Shown here: in pieces, positions 17,242 through 26,637 of the stretch
How positions within the stretch are numbered: the first letter of the stretch is position 1
Layout: each line of letters begins with the position of its first letter
From: Streptomyces sp. HNM0574
Lineage (GTDB): Bacteria > Actinomycetota > Actinomycetes > Streptomycetales > Streptomycetaceae
Assembly: GCF_012726235.1 (NCBI RefSeq)
Contig: NZ_JAASAH010000001.1
Location: 372,001 to 436,000 of the forward strand
Reading direction: 5' to 3'
DNA length: 64,000 nucleotides
The notes under the pieces: model-generated
The model's input: only the letters and a program-made list of their open reading frames with translations
Databases searched by the model: none
Told to the model about the DNA's origin: nothing
Position numbers and translations under genes: made by a program

Positions 17242-18292
17242 GCGGCGGAGCGAGCGAGGCCGTCGGCAGCGAGGCGGTCCCCGACGAACGGCTCGCGCAC
17301 CGCTCGCTGGTGCGCCGCATGGTCAGCCGCCCCGAACTGGGCGCGGTCGTCGGCGCGGTGGCCGTCTTCCTGTTCTTCGCGTTCGCCGCCGACAGCTTCC
17401 TGCGCGCCTCCAGCCTCTCCACGGTGCTCTACGCCTCGTCGACGATCGGCATCATGGCGGTGCCGGTGGCGCTGCTGATGATCGGCGGCGAGTTCGACCT
17501 GTCGACCGGCGTGATGGTCACCACCTCGGCGCTGGTCTCGTCGATGTTCAGCTACCAGATGACGGCCAACGTGTGGGTGGGTGTCGGCGTCTCGCTGCTG
17601 GTCACCCTGGCGATCGGGCTGTTCAACGGGTACCTGCTGGTGCGCACGAAACTGCCGAGCTTCATCATCACGCTCGGCACCTTCCTGATGCTGACGGGCC
17701 TCAACCTGGGCGTCACCAAACTCGTCAGCGGCACCGTCTCCACCAAGAGCATCAGCGACATGGAGGGCTTCTCCTCCGCCAAGGCGCTGTTCGCCTCGCG
17801 GCTGACGGTCGGCGGCGTCGACGTCCAGGTCACGGTGATCTGGTGGCTGGCCCTGGTGGCTCTGGCCACCTGGATCCTGCTGCGGACGAAGGCGGGCAAC
17901 TGGATCTTCGCCGTCGGCGGCGGCGAGGACACCGCGCGCGCCGTGGGCGTCCCCGTCTCCCGCACCAAGATCCTGCTGTACCTGGGCGTCGCCCTCGGCG
18001 CCTGGATCTCGGGCCAGCACCTGCTGTTCAACTACGACGTGGTGCAGTCCGGCGAGGGCGTCGGCAACGAGCTGATCTACATCGCCGCGGCCGTCATCGG
18101 CGGCTGCCTGCTGACCGGCGGCTACGGCTCCGCCGCGGGCGCGGCCGTCGGCGCGCTGATCTTCGGCATGACCAGCAAGGGCATCGTGTACGCGCAGTGG
18201 GACCCGGAGTGGTTCAAGTTCTTCCTGGGAGCGATGCTCCTGGTCGCCACGCTGCTCAACGCGTGGATCAGGAAGCGGGCGGAGGCGAAACG

Positions 18293-18296
<4 letters not shown>
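17238..18296 (+). CDS. Sugar ABC transporter permease (RbsC/XylH type)
   Basis: A 352-residue integral membrane permease of the BPD_transp_2 family with about ten hydrophobic segments from residue 35 on. Typical features are [19 protein letters not shown], an early motif of these permeases, and a late [25 protein letters not shown] segment. It overlaps both neighbours by 4 bp (ATGA at its start, GTGA at its end), so binding protein, permease and ATPase are made as one unit. Confidence 0.92.
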
Positions 18297-19117
<821 letters not shown>

Positions 19118-19298
19118 CGTGTCCGTCACACACGCACCGGAGCACACGGGTAAGGCACAATCGGCGGCGCGGGCCCGGCGCCGCGCCCGCACCGGACCAG
19201 CCAGCCACGCAGAGACGAGACGAGACGTTGCGCGCATCCATCCGCGGCCACCGCACCTGCCACGCGCCCGCGCCGGCGTCCGGTGAGGAGGCTGCGCA

Positions 19299-20456
19299 GT
19301 GAGCATGCACCGAGACCGAAGCGGTGACCGCGTCTACCGCCGCAGCGCGCCCAACGCGAGCGTGCTGCGCACGGTCAGCACCCGGGAGCGGCGCTCGCCG
19401 CAGGCCGCGCCCCGCGTCCCGACCGTCGGCATCGACATCGGCGGCACCAAGGTCATGGCGGGTGTCGTCGACGCCGACGGGCACATCCTGGAGAAGGTCA
19501 GGGCCGAGACCCCGGACAAGTCCAAGAGCCCCAAGGTCGTCGAGGACACCATCGCCGAGCTCGTCCTCGACCTCTCCGACCGGCACGACGTGCACGCCGT
19601 CGGCATCGGCGCCGCCGGCTGGGTCGACGCCGACCGCTCCCGGGTGCTGTTCGCGCCGCACCTCGCCTGGCGCGACGAGCCGCTGAAGGACGCGCTGACC
19701 TCGCGGCTCGCCGTCCCCGTCATGGTCGACAACGACGCCAACACGGCCGCCTGGGGCGAGTGGCGCTTCGGCGCGGGCCGCGGCGAGGACCACCTCGTCA
19801 TGATCACCCTCGGTACGGGCATCGGCGGCGCGATCCTGGAGGAGGGCCGGGTCAAACGCGGCAAGTTCGGCGTCGCGGGCGAGTTCGGGCACATGCAGGT
19901 CGTCCCCGGCGGTCACCGCTGCCCGTGCGGCAACCGCGGCTGCTGGGAGCAGTACAGCTCGGGCAACGCGCTGGTCCGCGAGGCCCGCGAACTGGCCGTC
20001 GCCGAGTCGCCCGTGGCATACGGGATCATCGAACGGGTCGGCGGGAAGCCCGCGGAGATCACCGGCCCGCTGATCACGGAGCTGGCCCGCGAGGGCGACG
20101 CGATGTGCACCGAGCTGCTCCAGGACATCGGCCACTGGCTGGGCGTCGGCATCGCCAACCTGGCCGCCGCGCTCGACCCGTCCTGCTTCGTCATCGGCGG
20201 CGGCGTCAGCGCCGCCGACGACCTGCTGATCAACCCGGCGCGGGACGCGTTCCGGCGCCAGCTCACCGGCCGCGGGTACCGCCCCGAGGCCCGCATCGCC
20301 AAGGCCCAACTGGGCCCGGAGGCGGGCATGGTGGGCGCCGCCGACCTGGCGCGGCTCGTCGCCCGGCGCTTCCGCCGGGCCAACCGCCGCAGGCTGGAGC
20401 GGTACGAACGGTACGAACGGGCAGCGGACAACCTGCGCAGGGCGGTGGGCCAGTGA
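19299..20456 (+). CDS. ROK family sugar kinase (glucokinase-like)
   Basis: A 385-residue ROK kinase. After a 40-residue basic N-terminal extension it shows VGIDIGGTKVMAGVVD (ATP site), VDNDANTAAWGE (catalytic Asp region), GTGIGGAI, and the ROK zinc motif GHRCPCGNRGCWEQY. There is no helix-turn-helix, so it is a kinase and not a NagC/XylR-type repressor. It follows the ABC transporter by 181 bp and probably phosphorylates the imported sugar. The GTG at 19299 has GGTGAGGAGG upstream; an ATG two codons later is an alternative. Its last codons overlap the next gene by GTGA. Confidence 0.9.
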   Translation: MSMHRDRSGDRVYRRSAPNASVLRTVSTRERRSPQAAPRVPTVGIDIGGTKVMAGVVDADGHILEKVRAETPDKSKSPKVVEDTIAELVLDLSDRHDVHAVGIGAAGWVDADRSRVLFAPHLAWRDEPLKDALTSRLAVPVMVDNDANTAAWGEWRFGAGRGEDHLVMITLGTGIGGAILEEGRVKRGKFGVAGEFGHMQVVPGGHRCPCGNRGCWEQYSSGNALVREARELAVAESPVAYGIIERVGGKPAEITGPLITELAREGDAMCTELLQDIGHWLGVGIANLAAALDPSCFVIGGGVSAADDLLINPARDAFRRQLTGRGYRPEARIAKAQLGPEAGMVGAADLARLVARRFRRANRRRLERYERYERAADNLRRAVGQ

Positions 20457-21064
20457 CCACGTCGACCACGACCACTCCGTCCCCGGGGGCCCCGGGCCCC
20501 GGCACCGGCGACGGAGCCGTCCCTTCCGGTACGCCGGAGCGCCCGCCGCGCAAGCCGCGGCACCGGGTGCTGACCCTGCTCGTCGTCGTCCTGCTGATCG
20601 CCATCCCCGCCGGGTATCTGGTGATCTCCGCGTTCCAGAGCCGGGACAGCGGCGAGGACAAGGAGCGCGGCGCGGCGGCCACGAGCCTCTCGTACGGCTG
20701 GCCGAGCAAGGTGCAGCAGCGGATCTACGACGTGCCGGTGCCCCCGCGTTCCTCCCGGATCGCCTTCTACGAGGACAACTCGTGGAAGAAGAGTGTGCTC
20801 TTCGTGCAGTTCCGTACGTCGCCCGAGCGGCTGGACGACTTCCTCGGTGACATCGGCAGCGGCACTTCCGAACTGACGGACGGCCGTGTCACCATCAGCG
20901 GCGAACAGGCGGCGGAAGTCGGCTGGGACCTGGGGGAGAGCGATCACCGCTACGCGGGCACCACGCTCGAACAGCCGGGCGCACAGCCCGACTTGGCGGT
21001 CACCGTGGACCGCACGCACGAATCCCGCCCGCAGGTCTACGTCGTGTCCACCGCCACGTTCTGA
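20453..21064 (+). CDS. Conserved membrane-anchored protein of unknown function
   Basis: A 203-residue protein with a Thr/Pro-rich N-terminus of about 40 residues, one transmembrane helix at about residues 43-62 (LTLLVVVLLIAIPAGYLVISA), and an extracytoplasmic domain of about 140 residues. I do not recognise the domain. The GTGA overlap with the ROK kinase gene indicates coupled translation, so its role may concern the same uptake system or the cell surface. No cysteine or catalytic motif stands out. Confidence 0.75.
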   Translation: MTTSTTTTPSPGAPGPGTGDGAVPSGTPERPPRKPRHRVLTLLVVVLLIAIPAGYLVISAFQSRDSGEDKERGAAATSLSYGWPSKVQQRIYDVPVPPRSSRIAFYEDNSWKKSVLFVQFRTSPERLDDFLGDIGSGTSELTDGRVTISGEQAAEVGWDLGESDHRYAGTTLEQPGAQPDLAVTVDRTHESRPQVYVVSTATF

Positions 21065-21142
21065 CCCCCACGAAGTCTCCCGGCGGCGGTGCGGACGCCG
21101 GAGAGAGCTGACCCGCGTGTCAGTACCCCCATCAACTCTCGG

Positions 21143-21148
21143 TAGCGT
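21143..21148 (+). promoter_or_regulatory. -10 box of a leaderless-type promoter (pcaL)
   Basis: TAGCGT ends 6 nt before the GTG at 21155. Confidence 0.45.
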
Positions 21149-21154
21149 GAGCGT

Positions 21155-22429
21155 GTGAGCGAGACGAAGACCTCCCAGCTGTTGCAGCACCGGATCGACG
21201 GTCCCGACGGAGCACCCCTGCTCGTCCTGGGCCCCGAACTGGGCACCACATGGCACATGTGGGACCGCCAGATACCCGAACTGACGCGTCACTGGCGGGT
21301 CCTGCGGTTCGACCTCCCCGGACACGGAGGGTCCCCGGCCCACCCGGCCGACTCGGCCCAGGCCCTCGCGGAGCGCCTCCTCGCCACCCTCGACTCCCTC
21401 GGCGTCGAACGCTTCGGCTACGCGGGCTGCTCCATCGGCGGCGCCATCGGCATCCAGCTCGCGCTCATCGCCCGCGAACGCGTCTCCTCGCTCGCGCTCA
21501 TCTCCTCCTCGCCCCGGCACGGCACGCCGGACGCCTGGCGGCAGCGCGGCGTGGTCGTCCGCACCAACGGCCTCGACCCGCTGGCCCGTTCCACCCCGGA
21601 GAAGTGGTTCACGTCCGGCTTCGCCACGGCGCAGCCCGCGATCGTCGAGTGGGCCGTGCAGATGGTCCGCACCACCGACCCCGGCTGCTTCATCGCCGCC
21701 TGCGAGGCCCTCGCCGCCTTCGACGTACGCGAGGACCTCGGCCGCATCGGCGTCCCCGCGCTCGTCGTCTCCGGCGCCGAGGACGAGGCGACGCCGCCCG
21801 CCGACGCGCGCGCCCTGGTCGCCGGGATACCGGACGCGCGGCTCGCGATCGTGCCCGGCGCCTCGCACCTCACGCCCGTCGAACAGCCGGGCGCCGTCAC
21901 CGAGTTGCTGATCCGGCACTTCACCACCACCTGGCAGGAGTCCCCCGCGGGCCCGCCCGCGCCCGCGCCGATCGTCACGCAGATGCCGCCGCGCGCCTCG
22001 GCCGTCGCCGAGCTGGAGTCGGCGGAGATCGCGGGCGTGCGGATGCGCACCGACCAGTACGACGGCGGGCTGAAGATCCGGCGCGAGGTGCTCGGTGACG
22101 CGCACGTCGACCGCGCGCTGGAGGAGGCCGACGAGTTCACGCAGGACTTCCAGAACTTCATCACCCGCTACGCGTGGGGCGAGGTCTGGGGCCGCACCGG
22201 CATCGACCGCCGCACCCGCTCGGTGATCACCCTCACCGCGCTCGTCGCGCGCGGGCACATGGGCGAACTCGCCTTCCACATCCGCGCGGCGCTGCGGAAC
22301 GGGCTCACGCCGACGGAGATAAAGGAGATCCTGCTGCACACCGGGGTCTACTGCGGTGTCCCCGCGGCGAACGCGGCCTTCGCCGTCGCCCAGGACATCA
22401 TCCGCGAGGAGACCACACCGGAGGAGTGA
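21155..22429 (+). CDS. pcaL: Fused 3-oxoadipate enol-lactonase / 4-carboxymuconolactone decarboxylase
   Basis: A 424-residue bifunctional protein of the beta-ketoadipate pathway. Residues 1 to about 260 form an alpha/beta hydrolase with nucleophile Ser in GCSIGG, Asp in GAEDEATP and His in GASHLTP (PcaD, enol-lactone hydrolysis). Residues about 290-420 form a carboxymuconolactone decarboxylase domain (GIDRRTRSVITLTALVARG, LRNGLTPTEIKEILLHTGVY; PcaC). The PcaL fusion is known from Rhodococcus and Streptomyces, where it sits in pca clusters. Here no other pca gene is nearby, so it may be a second copy or a paralogue acting on another lactone. The GTG start follows a TAGCGT box. Confidence 0.9.
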   Translation: MSETKTSQLLQHRIDGPDGAPLLVLGPELGTTWHMWDRQIPELTRHWRVLRFDLPGHGGSPAHPADSAQALAERLLATLDSLGVERFGYAGCSIGGAIGIQLALIARERVSSLALISSSPRHGTPDAWRQRGVVVRTNGLDPLARSTPEKWFTSGFATAQPAIVEWAVQMVRTTDPGCFIAACEALAAFDVREDLGRIGVPALVVSGAEDEATPPADARALVAGIPDARLAIVPGASHLTPVEQPGAVTELLIRHFTTTWQESPAGPPAPAPIVTQMPPRASAVAELESAEIAGVRMRTDQYDGGLKIRREVLGDAHVDRALEEADEFTQDFQNFITRYAWGEVWGRTGIDRRTRSVITLTALVARGHMGELAFHIRAALRNGLTPTEIKEILLHTGVYCGVPAANAAFAVAQDIIREETTPEE

Positions 22430-22482
22430 GCCTTCGCGGGGTGCTCCGTGCGTCACCGGATCACCCCGCCGTCATGGCCCGG

Positions 22483-22504
22483 TCGCGCAGTTCCCCGCGC
22501 CCCT
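22483..22504 (+). repeat. Dispersed short repeat, copy 3
   Basis: Copy of the GCGCAGTTCCCCGCGCCCC motif, 54 nt after the pcaL stop; its right half forms the hairpin at 22496-22514. Confidence 0.7.
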
Positions 22505-22514
22505 GCGGGGCGCG
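22496..22514 (+). terminator. Repeat-derived hairpin after pcaL
   Basis: CGCGCCCC (22496-22503) pairs with GGGGCGCG (22507-22514) around a 3-nt loop. It lies 20 nt before the start of the next gene. Confidence 0.55.
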
Positions 22515-22533
22515 ACGCGCCACAATGGCGGCC

Positions 22534-23190
22534 ATGGATCTGATCAAGAAGGGCCACTCCTGTGTGCGGCTGGAGAAGGACGGCCGGGCGCTCGTGGTGG
22601 ACCCCGGCAACTTCACCGAGGCGGACGCAGCCGTCGGCGCCGACGCGATTCTCGTCACGCACGAGCATCCCGACCACTTCGACGAGGGGCGGCTGCGCTC
22701 CGCGATGGAGGCCAACCCGGCCGCGCGGATCTGGACGCTGCCCAGCGTCGCCGAACGGATCTCCACCGCCTTCCCCGGCCGGGTGACCACGGTCCGGGAG
22801 GGCGACGCGTTCGAGGCCGCGGGCTTCGACGTCCAGGTGCAGGGGCAGCTGCACGCGGTCATCCACCCGGACATCCCGCAGATCGGCAACGTCGGCTACG
22901 TCATCGGCGACGGCGCGCACACCGTCTTCCACCCCGGCGACGCGCTGACCGTCCCCGACACCGGCGGCGAGACCCTCGGTACCCTGCTGCTTCCGGTGCA
23001 CGCGCCGTGGAACAAGATCTCCGAGGTCATCGACTACGTGCGCGAGGTCGCGCCGCGGCAGGCGCTCGACATCCACGACGGCCTGCTCCAGGACCGCGCG
23101 CGGCCGATCTACGACCGGCAGATCGGCGATCTCGGGGGCGTCGCCCACGGGCGTCTGGCCGCGGGCGAGCGTGTCGGTCTCGCGCGGTAG
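22534..23190 (+). CDS. Metallo-beta-lactamase fold hydrolase
   Basis: A 218-residue MBL-fold protein of the beta_lactamase_2 (UPF0173-like) type. The metal motif is HEHPDH (about residues 48-53), and further ligands lie in FHPGDA and DIHDG. Members include L-ascorbate-6-phosphate lactonase-like and many uncharacterised hydrolases, so the substrate is open. Two in-frame ATGs exist (22525 and 22534). I prefer 22534: CACAAT at 22521-22526 would then be a -10 box 7 nt before the start, and the protein begins MDLIKKGHSC as in the family. Its stop codon is part of the TAGATT box of the next gene. Confidence 0.85.
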   Translation: MDLIKKGHSCVRLEKDGRALVVDPGNFTEADAAVGADAILVTHEHPDHFDEGRLRSAMEANPAARIWTLPSVAERISTAFPGRVTTVREGDAFEAAGFDVQVQGQLHAVIHPDIPQIGNVGYVIGDGAHTVFHPGDALTVPDTGGETLGTLLLPVHAPWNKISEVIDYVREVAPRQALDIHDGLLQDRARPIYDRQIGDLGGVAHGRLAAGERVGLAR

Positions 23191-23193
23191 ATT
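23188..23193 (+). promoter_or_regulatory. -10 box of a leaderless-type promoter (xthA), overlapping a stop codon
   Basis: TAGATT starts with the TAG stop of the preceding gene and ends 6 nt before the xthA ATG at 23200. Confidence 0.45.
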
Positions 23194-23199
23194 TCGGCT

Positions 23200-23979
23200 A
23201 TGCGTATCGCCACCTGGAACGTCAATTCCGTGACCGCGCGGCTGCCGAGGCTGCTGGCCTGGCTGGAGTCCTCCGGCACGGACGTGCTGTGCCTGCAGGA
23301 GCTGAAGTGCTCCGGCGAGGCGTTCCCCACCGAGGCCCTGCGCGAGCTCGGGTACGAGGCCGCGGTCAACGGCAACGGCCGGTGGAACGGCGTCGCGGTG
23401 GTCTCCCGCGTCGGCCTGTCGGACGTCGTCGCCGGGCTGCCGGAGCAGCCGGAGTACGACGGCTCGGTGGAGGCCCGCGCCGTCGCCGCGACCTGCGGCG
23501 GCGTCCGCGTGTGGTCGGTGTACGTGCCGAACGGCCGCGAGGTGGACCACCCGCACTACGCCTACAAGCTCGACTGGCTGGCCGCGCTCCGCGCCACCGC
23601 CGAGAAGGACGCCCCGGGCGAGCAGCCGTTCGCCGTCCTCGGGGACTTCAACATCGCCCCGACCGACGACGACGTGTGGGACATCGCCCGCTTCGACGGC
23701 GCCACCCACGTCACCGGGCCCGAGCGGCAGGCGCTGGAGTCGCTGCGCGGCGCCGGCCTGGCCGACGTGGTGCCGCGTCCGCTCAAGTACGACCACCCGT
23801 TCACGTACTGGGACTACCGGGAGCTGGGCTTCCCGAAGAACAAGGGCATGCGGATCGATCTGGTCTACGGGAACGCGGCGTTCTCCGCCGCGGTGAAGGA
23901 CGCGTACGTGGACCGGGAGGAGCGGAAGGGGAAGGGGGCCTCGGACCACGCGCCGGTGGTGGTGGATCTGGAGCGGTAG
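23200..23979 (+). CDS. xthA: Exodeoxyribonuclease III (AP endonuclease)
   Basis: A 259-residue EEP-fold nuclease acting at abasic sites in base-excision repair. Hallmarks in order are MRIATWNVNSV, CLQELK (metal-binding Glu), VYVPNGREVDHPHYAYKL, LGDFNIAPTDDD (catalytic Asp and Asn), MRIDLVYG, and SDHAPVVVDL (catalytic Asp-His). Length is as in bacterial ExoIII. It has a leaderless-type promoter of its own and ends before a perfect 11-bp hairpin. Confidence 0.95.
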   Translation: MRIATWNVNSVTARLPRLLAWLESSGTDVLCLQELKCSGEAFPTEALRELGYEAAVNGNGRWNGVAVVSRVGLSDVVAGLPEQPEYDGSVEARAVAATCGGVRVWSVYVPNGREVDHPHYAYKLDWLAALRATAEKDAPGEQPFAVLGDFNIAPTDDDVWDIARFDGATHVTGPERQALESLRGAGLADVVPRPLKYDHPFTYWDYRELGFPKNKGMRIDLVYGNAAFSAAVKDAYVDREERKGKGASDHAPVVVDLER

Positions 23980-24050
23980 GTCTTTGACCGCTTCGGGGTA
24001 CGGGGGTGCCCCGGTCCGTGCGTCGCCGGCTGCGGGTGTGTGGGGGGTTG

Positions 24051-24074
24051 TTCGCGCAGTTCCCCGCGCCCCTT
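24051..24074 (+). repeat. Dispersed short repeat, copy 4
   Basis: Full copy of the GCGCAGTTCCCCGCGCCCC motif between the convergent xthA and SGNH hydrolase genes; part of it forms the left arm of the terminator hairpin. Confidence 0.7.
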
Positions 24075-24088
24075 GTGGGGGCGCGGGG
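24062..24088. terminator. Bidirectional terminator between xthA and SGNH hydrolase
   Basis: Perfect 11-bp stem CCCCGCGCCCC (24062-24072) with GGGGCGCGGGG (24078-24088) and loop TTGTG. It is 8 nt from the end of the convergent hydrolase gene. Confidence 0.8.
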
Positions 24089-24095
24089 TGTGCTG

Positions 24096-25910
24096 TCAGG
24101 GGCGGAGTGCCGGCAGGTCGACGGATTCGCCGAGGGCGCGGAGGCCCGCGTCGCCGGGGTGCAGGTGGTCGCCGCTGTCGTAGGCGGGGAGCATCCGCTG
24201 GGGGCGCTGCGGGTCGCGGATGACGGCGTCGAAGTCGAGCACGTCGTCGAAGACGCCGGAGCCGCCGTCGTTCTCGCGGATGAACCGGTTCACCACCGTC
24301 CGGCGCTCCTCCACCACGGGCGTGCAGTCCTTGTAGCCCTCGCAGGGCGTGAGGGTCGCCGCGACCACCCGCAGGCCCCGCTCCCGCGCCCGCTCCGCGA
24401 TCGCGCGCATGCCCGCGACGACCTGCTCGGGCGGGGTGTCCCAGCGCACGTCGTTGATTCCCTCGAAGAGCACCACCGTGCGCACGTTCGTCTGCGCGAA
24501 CACGTCCCGCTCCAGCCGGTGCTGGGCGCTGACGCCCGCGGTGTCGGTGCTGACGCCGTCGCCCGGGTAGCGGTCGGTGACGATGCGGTTGGCCGAGATG
24601 CCGTGGTTGAGGACGCCGAACTGCGGGACGGTCGCGCCCCCGTCGTCCTCCAGGCGCCGCGCGAGCACGTCCGGCCAGCGCCGGTTGGTGCCCTCCGTCG
24701 AGCGCACCCCGTCCGTGATCGAGTCGCCGAGCGCGACCACCGAGCCGGGGCCGCCCCGCACGTCGACGCCGGTGAGGAACGGCCACATCGACAGGGACCG
24801 GGTGAAGGAGCCGCCGCCGGTCTCGCCGGTGCGGTCGCCGACGCCGCTCTCCGTCAGGTACGAGCGCTGGATCGCCTCGCTGTGCACCGGCGCCGCGGGC
24901 ACCGGACCCGGCAGGTGGAGGCTGACGAGCAGGTCGGTGTTCTCCGGCACGTCGAAGTCGACCGGATCGCTCACCGCCCGCTCCCCGGCGGCCATCACGG
25001 TGCCCTTCCCGCCGTCGAACCGCAGCGGCACCGGCGGCCCCGCCGCGGCCGCGCCCTCCCCGCGCACCGCGACCGAGGCGGAGCCGATCCGTACCGGGGT
25101 GGACGCGAAGGTGTTCTCCAGGCGGATGCGCGCGCCCTGGCCGCCCCGCGAGGTGTGGACGACCAGCCGCAGCGTCTGGTCCTCCCACAGCCCGGTGCCG
25201 GTGTAGCCGCCGGTGCTGGCCGACCAGCTGCCGCTCCAGCCGTCCTGGAGCGGCCGGACGGCGGCGGCGAAGACGTGCAGATCCGCGTCGGGGCCCGGGT
25301 CGCGCGGCAGCTCGACGGAGCCGATCGGCTGCCCCTCGCGCACCGGCACCGTCACGGCGTACAGCTTGGCCTTCTCCTGCACGGTGCCGCCGCCGGTGGC
25401 GATGTGCGGCAGCGCGACCGCCTTGGTGGCGAGCGAGCCGCCGCGCCAGTCCTCGGCGGAGAGGGTGTAGCCGCTGGTGGAACCGTCCGTGTAGTGCACC
25501 GTGCCGCGGCCGGAGACGGCCGGGCCCGGGCCGCCGGGTGAGGTGGCGGCGACGAGGAAGGACACGGCGTCGCCCCGTCCCTCCAGCCGGACCCGCTGGC
25601 CGTCGGCGACGACGTTGTCCGCGCCGTCGGGGCCCGGCTCGGGCCAGGTCAGCGGCGCCGCGTCGAGGTCGAGACCGGCGCCGGGGCGCCAGCCCGCCGC
25701 GTTCAGGTCGGCTTCCGGCAGGGCGTTGCCCGCGCCGTCGAAGTCGGCAGGGTGTCCGGGGCGTTCGGGCCCCGCGACGGCCCGGTTGTCGAAGAGCTGC
25801 TCCAGCGGCAGCGGCTCGGCGGCGTCGGCTGCGGTGCCGACCGCGACGGCGGGGGTGGCCATCGCGGTCATCACGACCGTGAGGGGAATGCTCCAGATAC
25901 GTCTGTGCAC
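24096..25910 (-). CDS. Secreted SGNH/GDSL hydrolase with N-terminal beta-sandwich region
   Basis: A 604-residue exported protein. The signal peptide (VHRRIWSIPLTVVMTAMAT, then AVAVGTAADA) opens the protein, a beta-rich region of about 350 residues follows, and the C-terminal SGNH hydrolase domain (about 385-600) shows VVALGDSITDG (block I Ser), NHGISANR (block II), FEGINDV (block III Asn) and GDHLHPGDAG (catalytic Asp-x2-His). The likely activity is an esterase or lipase on polysaccharide or lipid esters outside the cell. I chose the GTG at 25910 because it gives a proper signal peptide with GAGAGGA upstream; the frame is open further but without coding sense. Confidence 0.87.
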   Translation of the reverse strand: MHRRIWSIPLTVVMTAMATPAVAVGTAADAAEPLPLEQLFDNRAVAGPERPGHPADFDGAGNALPEADLNAAGWRPGAGLDLDAAPLTWPEPGPDGADNVVADGQRVRLEGRGDAVSFLVAATSPGGPGPAVSGRGTVHYTDGSTSGYTLSAEDWRGGSLATKAVALPHIATGGGTVQEKAKLYAVTVPVREGQPIGSVELPRDPGPDADLHVFAAAVRPLQDGWSGSWSASTGGYTGTGLWEDQTLRLVVHTSRGGQGARIRLENTFASTPVRIGSASVAVRGEGAAAAGPPVPLRFDGGKGTVMAAGERAVSDPVDFDVPENTDLLVSLHLPGPVPAAPVHSEAIQRSYLTESGVGDRTGETGGGSFTRSLSMWPFLTGVDVRGGPGSVVALGDSITDGVRSTEGTNRRWPDVLARRLEDDGGATVPQFGVLNHGISANRIVTDRYPGDGVSTDTAGVSAQHRLERDVFAQTNVRTVVLFEGINDVRWDTPPEQVVAGMRAIAERARERGLRVVAATLTPCEGYKDCTPVVEERRTVVNRFIRENDGGSGVFDDVLDFDAVIRDPQRPQRMLPAYDSGDHLHPGDAGLRALGESVDLPALRP

Positions 25911-26038
25911 GGCTGTCCGTCCTCTCGTGCGGCTCCAACACACGGCTGTACGGCTCTGATTCGACCGGGACGCGGTGAAGGCGGAGAGGCCGTGGAGCAG
26001 CGCCCAGGTTTCCGTGGGGGCAAGCGGACACTGCATGT

Positions 26039-26055
26039 CCACAGCGTGCCTGTGG
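26039..26055. promoter_or_regulatory. Palindrome CCACAG-n5-CTGTGG in a divergent promoter region
   Basis: A perfect 6-5-6 inverted repeat in the 179-bp gap between the divergent SGNH hydrolase and DUF6278 genes, 34 nt before the latter. It could be an operator; the regulator is unknown. Confidence 0.3.
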
Positions 26056-26089
26056 TGCCGCGGCCCTGGGGGATGCCACTCTGATCCGT

Positions 26090-26530
26090 ATGAACATCCC
26101 CTTCCTGGACAACTGGCGCAAGAGGCATGACGCGACGCACGGCATCTCGTCGCCGGACGCGGTGGCCAGTGACCCGGAAGGCGCGGCACAGCTCTTCTCC
26201 GAATGCGAGCTGCTGCGCGCCCAGGCGGAGAGCTCCGGCGTCGAACTCGACGACTCCGCCGACTCGTTGGCCGCACTCGACCAGCTGCTCCCGCGCTGGC
26301 GGGACGACCCGGAGGTCGCCGAATGGCTCGGCACGGACGCGGGCCTCTACCTCGGCACCGTCCTCGTCCGGACCGTGCCCGGCGCGCACTGGCGGCTGTC
26401 GGACGAGGGGCAGCCCGTGGTGCGGCTGCCGTCGGAAACGGACGTCGAGGTGCTGGCCGAGGGCACCTCCTGGGCCGAGACCGGCACCCCGGAGCTGTCC
26501 CAGCTGTACGCGGAGGCCGCGGAGGGCTAG
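26090..26530 (+). CDS. DUF6278 family protein
   Basis: A 146-residue cytoplasmic protein that I recognise as the Streptomyces family DUF6278, by MNIPFLDNWRKRH at the start, SECELLRAQAESSGVELDDS, LPRWRDDPE, and WLGTDAGLYLGTVLVRTVPGA in the centre. No function is assigned to the family. It is divergent from the secreted hydrolase and 99 bp ahead of the glutamate transporter genes in the same direction. Confidence 0.75.
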   Translation: MNIPFLDNWRKRHDATHGISSPDAVASDPEGAAQLFSECELLRAQAESSGVELDDSADSLAALDQLLPRWRDDPEVAEWLGTDAGLYLGTVLVRTVPGAHWRLSDEGQPVVRLPSETDVEVLAEGTSWAETGTPELSQLYAEAAEG

Positions 26531-26616
26531 TCCGCGGGCGCCGGTCCGGGCGGCGTGGTCACGCCTTCCAGGGGAGCGCTGCGTGTCCTCCCGTAAGTCG
26601 CCTGTTTGCGGCGATA

Positions 26617-26637
26617 GTTTCCAGCTTCTATGGAAAC
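26617..26637. promoter_or_regulatory. Perfect palindrome overlapping the start codon of the amino-acid transporter operon
   Basis: GTTTCCA (26617-26623) and TGGAAAC (26631-26637) form a perfect 7-7-7 inverted repeat. It covers a TAGTTT -10 candidate (26615-26620) and the ATG at 26630 of a probably leaderless mRNA, so a bound protein would block both transcription and translation. Confidence 0.5.

Noticed and set aside
20395..20425. Short direct repeat CGGTACGAA in the ROK gene
   Set aside because: Two or three 9-bp units encode a charged RYERYER helix inside the gene; no sign of a regulatory or mobile element.
22453..26334. A long minus-strand frame across the MBL, xthA and SGNH hydrolase region
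   Set aside because: Only the SGNH hydrolase frame and the plus-strand genes give recognisable proteins; this frame is a composition artefact.
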